Notes under the pieces: generated by a model
Database searches by the model: none
What the model was told of the DNA's origin: nothing
What the model saw: the letters and a program-made list of their open reading frames with translations, nothing else
In this document: in pieces, positions 34,885 to 42,208 of the stretch
How positions within the stretch are numbered: the stretch's first letter is position 1
How the letters are laid out: every line of letters begins with the position of its first letter
Source of the DNA: Tardiphaga sp. 709
Lineage (GTDB): Bacteria; Pseudomonadota; Alphaproteobacteria; Rhizobiales; Xanthobacteraceae
DNA: 64,000 bases
Direction of reading: 5' to 3'
NCBI RefSeq assembly: GCF_032401055.1
Contig: NZ_CP135529.1
Coordinates: forward strand, 5,888,501-5,952,500
Made by a program: the position numbers and the translations under genes

Positions 34885-34915
34885 TCTGATATTGATGCCA
34901 GGCGACGTTGCGCGC

Positions 34916-34950
34916 TATAGTTATAATACTATAAAGCAGCGTCGCGTCAA
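34916..34950 (-). promoter_or_regulatory. HigBA promoter with palindromic operator
   Basis: Read on the minus strand, TTGACG (34950-34945) is followed after 16 bases by TATTAT (34928-34923), a good -35/-10 pair pointing to the toxin start at 34884. The -10 lies inside a perfect palindrome TATAGT-TATAAT-ACTATA (34916-34933). Occupancy by the HTH antitoxin would block the promoter, fitting autoregulation. The region is unusually AT-rich for this genome. Confidence 0.75.
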
Positions 34951-35022
34951 TGAAACATTTTAGGTTTCGCCCCCGGTAACTGGGTCACCTCGCGTTTTCG
35001 CTCTCTCTGGAATAATCAAGCG

Positions 35023-35370
35023 ATGTCACGATTGAAATCAGCGATTTGGGTGGCCGCATATCTGCGCCGCTGCCAGACCGAGGGCGTGTTCGGCGCCGTG
35101 CGCCGTCGTGGTGCGGAGGAGGCGGGCGCCGTGTTCGTGAAGGTCGCGCTGCTGGATGGCACCGCGATGCTATACACGCCGGCGCCGCAAAGCGCCTATG
35201 ACGAGAGCCGCCCTGTCGATCGCGTCTTCGCGCCGTCGCCGCCGCAGCCGGTCGAAGAACGCAAGATCGAAGAACGTCTGCAGAAGGAAATCTCGTTCGA
35301 TCCCGACGTCTGGATCGTCGAAACCGAGGACAAGGCTGGGCGGCATTTTCTCGAATTGGCGAAGGGTTAG
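35023..35370 (+). CDS. DUF1491 family protein
   Basis: The 115-residue protein matches DUF1491: it starts MSRLKSAIWVAAYLRRCQTEGVFGAVRRRGAEEAGAVFVKV and ends FDPDVWIVETEDKAGRHFLELA, the family's conserved ends. It is a small alpha/beta soluble protein of unknown function, widespread in alphaproteobacteria. It has no signal peptide. It lies alone between the toxin-antitoxin promoter region and a repeat. Confidence 0.88.
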   Translation: MSRLKSAIWVAAYLRRCQTEGVFGAVRRRGAEEAGAVFVKVALLDGTAMLYTPAPQSAYDESRPVDRVFAPSPPQPVEERKIEERLQKEISFDPDVWIVETEDKAGRHFLELAKG

Positions 35371-35381
35371 AGTCTTTATCG

Positions 35382-35430
35382 GAGCATGATCCGATCCGAA
35401 AACCGGCATCCACTTTTCGGGATCATGCTC
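35382..35430. repeat. Palindromic repeat of the GAGCATGATCC family
   Basis: GAGCATGATCC (35382-35392) and GGATCATGCTC (35420-35430) are perfect inverted arms around CGAAAACCGGCATCCACTTTTCG. This 49-base element is one of the commonest intergenic repeats in Bradyrhizobium-group genomes. It ends at the stop codon of the DUF2336 gene and separates two convergent genes, so it may serve as a 3'-end structure. Confidence 0.85.
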
Positions 35431-36407
35431 TAGCGCCCCGACGAATTCCGCGTCACGCGCGTGATATCCTCGCCCGGCTGCACGCCCGGCCGTGCCTGCG
35501 GCATGCTTGGCCGCGCGCGCTGGCGTTCATCGTCATAGAGTGCGGGGCGGAATTTGGCGCGCGTCGCGGCCATATGCGCGCCGCGCCAGGCGGCCACCAT
35601 GATCAGTGCCGAGCGTTCGCTCAGCACGTCATACATCCGCGCGATCCGGTAGACATTGGTCACCGACGTGCCGAATTCCGGATTGAGGAACAGCAGCACG
35701 CGCTGGAAGATGTCGCTCCGCATGCCAAGCGCCTTGGCGCAGCAGGCAAGCGGCTCGCCGCCGGGGTCGCTGACGACCTGTTCGGCAATGGCGGCAGGCA
35801 GCATCAGGGCTTCGCTCAACTCGCGCGCAAAGTTGTCGCGGTCTTCGGCGAAGGCGGCCATTTCAAGAATGTGCATGGCGCGTGCGGCGCGCGCTTGCGG
35901 AATCCGGGCGGAAGATCGCAGCGGCGTTTCAGCGAGATTATGCAGGATCTGCGCACGCTCGCTACTCGATGCGGCAAAGAACAGCGTGCTGATCTCGGAC
36001 GCGTCCCTGGGTGCCATGGCCATATTGGCGGCGACACGCATCTGCGCTTCGCTCGGCTGCTTCACGGTCGGCGCGGGAGACTCGGCGGCGGAGATAGGCT
36101 GCGCGAGCGGCACCGATTGGCCGGGTTCGGTCGGGTGCAGATTGAGCCGGCTGAGGATCGCGCGCGGGGTGTTCGGATAGATCGACAGCCGCGCGCGCAC
36201 CGCGGCGCGGGTGGCGTCATCGACCTGATCGATCAGGCGCGCGGTGAGTTCGACGAACTGTTTCTCTTCGTCGATCGTATGGTTCGGCGCCTGGACATAA
36301 AGATCCGTCAGCACGCGCAGCAAGGTCGGTCGCACGTCCACACCTTCGCGACGCGAGAGCGTCAGCAATCCGTCAAAGCCCGGAAACATCGGAGGTGAGG
36401 CAGGCAT
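35430..36407 (-). CDS. DUF2336 domain-containing protein
   Basis: The 325-residue soluble, helix-rich protein has the HEAT-like repeat pattern of DUF2336 (FVELTARLIDQVDDATRAAVRARLSIYPNTPRAILSRLN near residues 45-85, AISTLFFAASSSERAQILHNL-type segments later). Two Ser/Pro linkers are present. The family is typical of alphaproteobacteria and of unknown function. A perfect CtrA-type box lies 48 bases upstream of its start, suggesting cell-cycle control. Confidence 0.85.
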   Translation of the reverse strand: MPASPPMFPGFDGLLTLSRREGVDVRPTLLRVLTDLYVQAPNHTIDEEKQFVELTARLIDQVDDATRAAVRARLSIYPNTPRAILSRLNLHPTEPGQSVPLAQPISAAESPAPTVKQPSEAQMRVAANMAMAPRDASEISTLFFAASSSERAQILHNLAETPLRSSARIPQARAARAMHILEMAAFAEDRDNFARELSEALMLPAAIAEQVVSDPGGEPLACCAKALGMRSDIFQRVLLFLNPEFGTSVTNVYRIARMYDVLSERSALIMVAAWRGAHMAATRAKFRPALYDDERQRARPSMPQARPGVQPGEDITRVTRNSSGR

Positions 36408-36454
36408 GGCATACGCTTACTAAGGGAACCTTGCCTCAAATTATCGCGGACGCA

Positions 36455-36469
36455 TTAATATGTGTTTAA
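36455..36469. promoter_or_regulatory. Perfect CtrA-type box, DUF2336 side
   Basis: TTAA-TATGTGT-TTAA is an exact TTAA-N7-TTAA match, 48 bases upstream of the minus-strand DUF2336 gene. Being symmetric, it could also act on the plus strand. A second exact copy lies 120 bases away in the same divergent gap. Confidence 0.65.
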
Positions 36470-36589
36470 CCATGGGCCGCTGGCCGAGGCAGATCTGATT
36501 CCGACGAGTCGCTTCAGTCATGCGGCGCGAGCTGCATGCGCATCTGCTGATGGTGTCTCCGAGCCGTTGTCCCGACGACAAGCGTGGCG

Positions 36590-36604
36590 TTAACACGCCA
36601 TTAA
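36590..36604. promoter_or_regulatory. Perfect CtrA-type box, plus-strand side
   Basis: TTAA-CACGCCA-TTAA is a second exact TTAA-N7-TTAA match, 65 bases upstream of the small plus-strand gene. An extra TTAA half-site follows at 36617. In a 65% GC genome two exact full sites within 150 bases are unlikely by chance. Confidence 0.68.
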
Positions 36605-36668
36605 CCATGAATGTCCTTAATGACCGTGCGTCGGCAAAACGGGCGAAGCGGCGCGGAGAGACTGGATA

Positions 36669-36875
36669 ATGAGCACCATCATCAAGTTCCCGGCGGATGC
36701 GGCAGCGCGACGGCTGGGCGTGAATGTGGCGCCATCTCCCCGCGAAACCTCCGCAGAAATCCTGATCCTGCCGGTGATCCGAATCGAGCGTCAGATCGAC
36801 GACAGCAATGGTGGCAGCGGCCCGGAAGAGGGCACTGCGCCGGGACGCCGCCGCAAGCGCCGCGCCCGTTCCTGA
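36669..36875 (+). CDS. Small basic hypothetical protein
   Basis: The 68-residue protein starts at ATG 36669 (MSTIIKFPADAAARRLGVNV) and ends with a strongly basic tail (GRRRKRRARS). The N-terminal IIKFPADAAARR motif is shared by small proteins in this bacterial group. No domain was recognised; the basic tail could bind nucleic acid. It is 16 bases upstream of a lipoprotein-like gene and probably in one operon, under the CtrA-type site. Confidence 0.65.
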   Translation: MSTIIKFPADAAARRLGVNVAPSPRETSAEILILPVIRIERQIDDSNGGSGPEEGTAPGRRRKRRARS

Positions 36876-36891
36876 TCCCGGATCTATCCTG

Positions 36892-37683
36892 ATGTCCGCG
36901 ATATCCCATCCGAACCGGATACGGCTTCGGCGCAAGACGTCGTTTTTTGCGCTGTGTTTCATAGTTGCGAGTTTGATCGGCAGCACGCTCGGTGGCTGCG
37001 CCGGCGGCGATTTCGGCCGTACCCGCAACAATGCGGTGACCGACGACATGCATCGCTGGATCGGCGTCGAGGCCACCGGCAGCGTCGGCCTGAAGTCCTC
37101 GGAATTCCAGCTCACCGATCTCGAACGCCAGATGCGCGATCTCGCTTATCCCTTGATCGAGCCGCCGCATTCGCGCCCCCTGTGGAAGAGTGTGTTCGGC
37201 GACTACAAGCCGATCGCATCGCCATGGCGGCAGAATGTCATCTTCGATCGCACGGCCTATGGCCGGCTGCTGATCGACGAGCCGCATCGCTCGCATACGT
37301 CGCGCTACAGCGTGCTGATGGATGACGCGCGCGACGACATCCTTCGCTTCGAAGCCTTCTATGCGACGGCTGCGAAAGTCGTCGAGCTCGATCGCAAGCG
37401 CAATGCCAGCCTGAAGCTGGTGTCGGCGCTGGAGCCGAAGGAGCGCGTCGACGCCATCGCGCGCATGGATGAGAACGCGCTGATCGTGCAGTGGGTCGAG
37501 CAATGCCTGCAGCGCCGGGTGTCGTCCTATAAGTGGGCGCTGGAACGCATGGTGATCCACGCCCCCGATGGCATGGCGTCCAGCGCCGATATGCTGATCG
37601 GCGAATTGGCGGCGCAGACTACGGCCGTGGCCGGCAGTCTCACGCCAGTGCGCCCCGGCAAGGTGCTTCAGGTCGGCGGATAG
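36892..37683 (+). CDS. Hypothetical exported lipoprotein-like protein
   Basis: The 263-residue protein begins with a basic N-terminus and a hydrophobic segment ending in a lipobox-like LGGCAGG (TSFFALCFIVASLIGSTLGGC), implying a lipid-anchored envelope protein. The mature part is helical, with DLERQMRDLAYPLIEPPHSRPLWKSVFGDY and a middle region including LDRKRNASLKLVSALEPKERVDAIARMDEN. No known domain was recognised. The ATG at 36892 is preferred over upstream in-frame starts that overlap the preceding gene. Confidence 0.78.
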   Translation: MSAISHPNRIRLRRKTSFFALCFIVASLIGSTLGGCAGGDFGRTRNNAVTDDMHRWIGVEATGSVGLKSSEFQLTDLERQMRDLAYPLIEPPHSRPLWKSVFGDYKPIASPWRQNVIFDRTAYGRLLIDEPHRSHTSRYSVLMDDARDDILRFEAFYATAAKVVELDRKRNASLKLVSALEPKERVDAIARMDENALIVQWVEQCLQRRVSSYKWALERMVIHAPDGMASSADMLIGELAAQTTAVAGSLTPVRPGKVLQVGG

Positions 37684-37715
37684 TTGGACGTGTAGGGCTG
37701 GAAGCGTAGGGCGGA

Positions 37716-38696
37716 TTACGCTTCGCTGATCCGCGCCACGGCGTCGGACGTTTCCACTGGCTTCACCTGATCATCCGGCTTGGTCTGGCGGCCAAGAATC
37801 TGCCGCGCGCCCTTGCGCGAAAACGGCTGCACGATCTGTCCCAAAAAATCCGATGCGACGTTGCCACTGATGCCGAGCCGATCCGGCGACGCCTTGGCGG
37901 GATTGAGATAGGTGCCGAACGCATGATCCCACACCATGATGTTCTCGCAATAGTTGCTGTTGCCTTCCTTGAGCGTTTTCGAATGGTGCCAGCGATGCAG
38001 TTTTGGCGTCGCAAAGATCGGATCGAACAGCGCCGTGCGCGTCTCCACATTGCAATGGGTCAGGAGGCCGGTGATGGCCGTCACCGCGCCGACCCAGAGG
38101 AAGACCGGCAACGGCGCATCGAGCAGGTAGAGCGGCGCCTGGCTGAGCGCCATCTTGATCAGCGAGTCGATCACGTGGAAGCGTCCGGTATTCACCACCC
38201 AGAGCCGGACCACGCTGTGATGAAGCGCATGGAAGCGCCAGAAGAACAGGTTTTCATGCGCGATCCGGTGTGACCAGTAGAGGCCGAATTCGGCAATCAC
38301 CAGCGCCAGCACGACCTGCGCGATCAGCGGCCACTGTGTCGGCCACAGATGCGAGGCGTGATCGTCTGCACGCGTCACGGTCGCCACCGCCATCGGCACA
38401 ATCGAGGTCGCCGCGACGGCCAGTTGCGCCGCCCCCTTGGTCAGCAGCGTGTGACCGAGATCATTCAGCGTTTCGCCATCATGCTCCAGCCATTCGGCGC
38501 GATGCGGCGTCATGCGTTCGAGCAGCACAATCGTCAGCAGAAGCGCGGCATAGACGACATTGAACCAGAACAGCGGGGCATCGCTGGCGAAAGCCATACC
38601 GGCACCGAGCAGCGCCCCGAAATACAGCAGCGGCCACCAGATCAGGGACAGGAGATAGGTGACGGCCGTATGGGACGGCTCTTGGTCGTGTTGCAT
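37716..38696 (-). CDS. Sterol desaturase/fatty acid hydroxylase family protein
   Basis: This 326-residue integral membrane di-iron enzyme has all three His motifs of the fatty-acid hydroxylase superfamily: HRIAHE, HALHHS and KLHRWHHSK, with FHVID between them. About five to six membrane helices surround them. Members hydroxylate or desaturate sterols, carotenoids, sphingolipids or hopanoid-type lipids. The substrate here is unknown. It is a single gene. Confidence 0.92.
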   Translation of the reverse strand: MQHDQEPSHTAVTYLLSLIWWPLLYFGALLGAGMAFASDAPLFWFNVVYAALLLTIVLLERMTPHRAEWLEHDGETLNDLGHTLLTKGAAQLAVAATSIVPMAVATVTRADDHASHLWPTQWPLIAQVVLALVIAEFGLYWSHRIAHENLFFWRFHALHHSVVRLWVVNTGRFHVIDSLIKMALSQAPLYLLDAPLPVFLWVGAVTAITGLLTHCNVETRTALFDPIFATPKLHRWHHSKTLKEGNSNYCENIMVWDHAFGTYLNPAKASPDRLGISGNVASDFLGQIVQPFSRKGARQILGRQTKPDDQVKPVETSDAVARISEA

Positions 38697-38828
38697 GGAG
38701 GCCCCGCATTCGCGCCGATTCGTGGGTCGGCGATGGATGCGGAGCTTCGCTGCGGGAGATTGCAGGCAGATTACGCCAGAGGGGTCCCTAGACGTTTTCT
38801 ACGCGGGAAATGGTCGCGGCAGATCGTC

Positions 38829-39639
38829 CTAGTCGAATTTATAATTCAACCCCGCGCGCGCAGTATGCAGTGTGGCCTGGCTTGAGCTGTTGATGGTGAG
38901 GCCAAAACCGGGCGCCGTGTTGCTGTCCCCGGTCGTGCCGACCTTGCCCAAGTCGATATACAGATACTCTCCTTTGACCGACCAGTTGCGCGACAGCGCA
39001 TATTCGAGGCCGGCGCCTGCCGCCCAGCCGACTTTGGTCTCGCTTACGGAGTTGCGGATATCATTGAAGCTGAAACCCACGGATCGAACGACGGCTTGCG
39101 AGAAATCGTGACGTCCAACCGCGAGGCCACCGGTTGCGTAGACCAGCAGGTCTTGTTGTACGGCGTAGCCCAGCCGCCCGCGGAATGTTGAAACCCATTT
39201 CACGTTGTCATGCTCGGTGAATGAGCGGTCTGCCAACGTCGCCGCCGGAGGTCGGACCAATGAACCGGTGCTTCGGCCCCCTTTGATGTCTGCGAACGAG
39301 AAGTCCGCTTCGACGCCCCACACCCAGTTGGCAGTCTGAAAATTGTAACCGGCTTGCAGGCCGCCCAGCGCACCGGATGTTTGGAGGGCAGGGCTGCCGT
39401 TGTCGATCAGCCATTGCCCACCACGGCTCCCCAGGTGGCGCCGGGGACCAGCGAAACTTTCGCATCGTTCCAGCCATATCCGGCATGGGCGCCAACATAA
39501 AACCCGGTCCAGCTCCACGGAGCCGGCGCAACGAGGGGCGCCTTGTAGTGCGGTTGAGCGAGATTGTCCGCGGTTAGCGCGGGCGTTGAAGCAGACAATA
39601 CGCAGCCGATCACAGGGCCAATTTAGCAGATTTCGACAT
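38829..39639 (-). pseudogene. Outer-membrane beta-barrel protein (Omp25-like), two frameshifts
   Basis: Three frames carry consecutive parts. ATG 39639 with GGAGAG upstream gives MSKSAKLAL, then a stop. The next frame gives IGCVLSASTPALTADN (the rest of a signal peptide) and PWSWTGFYVGAHAGYGWNDAKVSLVPGATWG. The third gives WLIDNGSPALQTSGALGGLQAGYNFQ and runs to the end (ARAGLNYKFD). One missing base after GCCCT near 39610 and one missing G in the GGGG run near 39430 restore a single ~270-residue barrel of the porin/Omp25 type. Whether decay or sequencing error, the barrel family is clear. Confidence 0.85.
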
Positions 39640-39874
39640 CGAGCTCTCCAGCACTTCGAGACGTGACTTCCATGCAGGACCACCGGACAGCAGGCCCCTC
39701 ATATGCGCCCCCGAAAGTCCGGAATCGCCTTCGCCACTGCTACGCGTTGCGGGATTTCGTGTCGTCACCCCAAAGTATGATGTGGTAAAATATGCTGCGT
39801 GTGCGCATCCGGAAATTGACTTCGATCTCGCCCTGCCACACCAGAGCGCGCGCAATCACGGATTTGGAATGCTT

Positions 39875-41008
39875 ATGGACGTTGTCGACAATGACGTACT
39901 CTCTTCAATCATCGGAGATATCTACGACTGCGTTCTGAACCGTGAGGGATGGTCGAGTGTTCTCACCCGCATCACGCAGACGATGGACGCGGCCTACACC
40001 ACGATTGCACTCGCTGGCACGTCGGACAATCACGGCCGGTTTGCTGCCCAATCGCCCTGGGATGCCGAGCGCATGCGCGCGCTGCAGGACTACAGTTTCG
40101 ATGATATTCCGGGCCTGAAAGCTGCTGTCGTCGGCGACATCGATACGCCTGTATCGACGCTCTCGCTGATGCCCGAAAGTGAATTGCAGCAGACCGCGTT
40201 CTTTCGCAATTGGGCCGGACCGCAGGGATTGCGCGAAGGGTGCATTGTCAAATTCGTCCACACGCCGGATCGCATCGGTCTGCTTGGCTGCACCACCTGG
40301 GCGGACAAGGCTGCCGTATCTGCCGAGGATCAACGGTTTCTGACCTTGCTGTCTCCGCATTTGCGCAGGGCTGCGATGATCAGCGACCTGCTCGATGACG
40401 TGCGCGTGACGGCGCATCTGTTTCGCGAATCTCTCGAGAACCTTGCAGTGCCCGTCGTGCTGACCGACGCGGTCGGATCGGTGCTCCATGCCAATGCAAG
40501 TGCCGAACGCATGTTTGCAACGGATGGTCCGATCCTGCGCCAGGGGCGAACCATTCAGGCACAGAACGCATTGATGGGCGACGCCTTGCTGCAGGCGATC
40601 GCAAGCGCTGCATCGGACGTCTCACTCGGCGGCAAAGGCATTGGCTTGCCGGTGTCGGCGGCAGGGCAACCGCCCGCCGTCGCCTATGTCTTGCCTTTGA
40701 CTGATGGTACGGCGCGCGCCGCTTTCCGTCCCGCATGTGCGGCCGTCTTCGTCTCGACTACGACGTCGGCCTCTCCAATGCCGGAGGCCGTGTTGACGAC
40801 GCTGTTCGAGCTCACGCCTGCCGAAGCGCGCGTGCTCGTGAGCGCCGGAAAGGGGCTCAACCCGTCCCAGACCGCCGCTTCGCTCGGGATCTCAGAGAAT
40901 ACGCTGAAGACGCATCTCAACCGGATCTACGCCAAGACCGGCAGGTCACGGCAGGCTGATCTCGTGAAGCTCGTGGCGGATATCGGCACGCCGCTGGCAA
41001 CGGGATAG
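39875..41008 (+). CDS. LuxR-type HTH transcriptional regulator
   Basis: The protein is about 377 residues. The C-terminal LuxR HTH is clear: LTPAEARVLVSAGKGLNPSQTAASLGISENTLKTHLNRIYAKTGRSRQADLVKLV. The N-terminal ~300 residues resemble the sensory region of rhizobial LuxR proteins with a PAS-like segment (NLAVPVVLTDAVGSVLHANASAERMF). The start is uncertain: ATG 39875 is chosen, with ATG 39869 and an upstream GTG at 39782 also in frame. The ligand is unknown. Confidence 0.85.
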   Translation: MDVVDNDVLSSIIGDIYDCVLNREGWSSVLTRITQTMDAAYTTIALAGTSDNHGRFAAQSPWDAERMRALQDYSFDDIPGLKAAVVGDIDTPVSTLSLMPESELQQTAFFRNWAGPQGLREGCIVKFVHTPDRIGLLGCTTWADKAAVSAEDQRFLTLLSPHLRRAAMISDLLDDVRVTAHLFRESLENLAVPVVLTDAVGSVLHANASAERMFATDGPILRQGRTIQAQNALMGDALLQAIASAASDVSLGGKGIGLPVSAAGQPPAVAYVLPLTDGTARAAFRPACAAVFVSTTTSASPMPEAVLTTLFELTPAEARVLVSAGKGLNPSQTAASLGISENTLKTHLNRIYAKTGRSRQADLVKLVADIGTPLATG

Positions 41009-41030
41009 CTGATGGCGCGACAGCGAGCGC

Positions 41031-41609
41031 TCAGCGCTTGCCCTTCACCGGCGCAGCCGGCGGATCGGTCTGCACCCGACAATTCGAAGCGGCGAGGGAT
41101 GCCTGGGCCTGGATCATCAGGCCGGGTTCGGCGGCGAGCGCCTTCAGCACGATCAGGCCGGTCGCGGTCGGCGAGTCGATGATGAGGCGGTCGGCGGATG
41201 TGACGTCCTCTTCCTCGGGCAGGGCCTCGTGCTGTGCCTCGGTCATGAGATCCAGCTCGATGACGCGGCGGCCAGCGGAGCGGTCGTTGATCGCGTAATA
41301 GGCGACGTCGCTGCGGGTGTAGAACGACACCGATGTGTAGGACTGGCTGACCGGCACGGTCAGTTTGATCGGTCCTTTGGCCAGATCGTAGCGGCAGACG
41401 GCCATGGCGAAGGCCGGGTCCATGAACGGCAGCAGCGCATTGGCCGGCTCGGTCTGCGGCAATGCTGTCACCGCATTTTCTTTCGTCACCGAAGCGAGGC
41501 GAGAATAGGCATCTTGCGTGGCGATGCGCGGCAGTGCCAGCACGCTGACAAGATGCACGATGCCGCCGAGCACGACACCACCGATGATTGCGAACAGCAG
41601 CCGGATCAT
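41031..41609 (-). CDS. DUF1254 domain-containing protein
   Basis: The 192-residue protein has an N-terminal membrane helix (LLFAIIGGVVLGGIVHLVSVLAL) and a periplasmic DUF1254 segment (DPAFAMAVCRYDLAKGPIKLTVPVSQSYTSVSFYTRSDVAYYAINDR). It overlaps the upstream DUF1214 gene by 4 bases, and the two together correspond to the two halves of larger DUF1254/DUF1214 proteins. Function unknown; envelope-associated. Confidence 0.87.
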   Translation of the reverse strand: MIRLLFAIIGGVVLGGIVHLVSVLALPRIATQDAYSRLASVTKENAVTALPQTEPANALLPFMDPAFAMAVCRYDLAKGPIKLTVPVSQSYTSVSFYTRSDVAYYAINDRSAGRRVIELDLMTEAQHEALPEEEDVTSADRLIIDSPTATGLIVLKALAAEPGLMIQAQASLAASNCRVQTDPPAAPVKGKR

Positions 41610-42184
41610 GGGCAGCTCACCGTGGCAATGGTGGGCATCGGTGCGTCTTTCTGCGTCCGGGTGGCAACGCCAACCGGCGTATCGTAGAGCCGCAGCATCA
41701 ACACATAGCGTTCCAACGCTGATGTCGGCAGCCAGTTGCCCGCGCGCGAGCGCGCAGCGATGCGGATCTCGAACGCGCCATCGGCATTGCGCACCACTTC
41801 CTGGCTGGTGAAGCCGTAGCGCTGCAATGTGTTGGGCACCAGACGGCCTTTGGTGTCATAGAGCGAGAGCGTCCAGAAACGTGCAGCCGGTGTCACGCCT
41901 GACACGACGATATCGCAGCGACCGTCCAGCGGCTTTTTCTTGTCGTCGGTGGTGGCAGTGAAGGTGACGCCGTCGCCCGTGCCGATCGGCAATTCGCCCG
42001 ACCGCGCAATGGACGCGCGCGCATAGGGATCGATCTCGCTCGTGCCGGTACGCGGGCGCGCAGTCCATGCACCGATGGTGAGTGTGCCAAGGTCTGTGCC
42101 GCGGGTCGCGGTGGTCCAGGTCAGACCGAGACCGACAGCAGTGGCGATCGCGAGCGCCAGAAGCGTGAGGAAGATCAGCCGCAC
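41606..42184 (-). CDS. DUF1214 domain-containing protein
   Basis: The 192-residue protein begins with a signal or anchor helix (IFLTLLALAIATAVGLGLTW). The DUF1214 body includes DGVTFTATTDDKKKPLDGRCDIVVSGVTPAARFWTLSLYDTKGRL. Its stop overlaps the ATG of the DUF1254 gene by 4 bases. It is encoded downstream of the PBP1A gene on the same strand, with 24 bases between, and may share its transcript. Confidence 0.87.
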   Translation of the reverse strand: MRLIFLTLLALAIATAVGLGLTWTTATRGTDLGTLTIGAWTARPRTGTSEIDPYARASIARSGELPIGTGDGVTFTATTDDKKKPLDGRCDIVVSGVTPAARFWTLSLYDTKGRLVPNTLQRYGFTSQEVVRNADGAFEIRIAARSRAGNWLPTSALERYVLMLRLYDTPVGVATRTQKDAPMPTIATVSCP

Positions 42185-42208
42185 GTGCGCACCGTCATGA
42201 TAGCAGCT

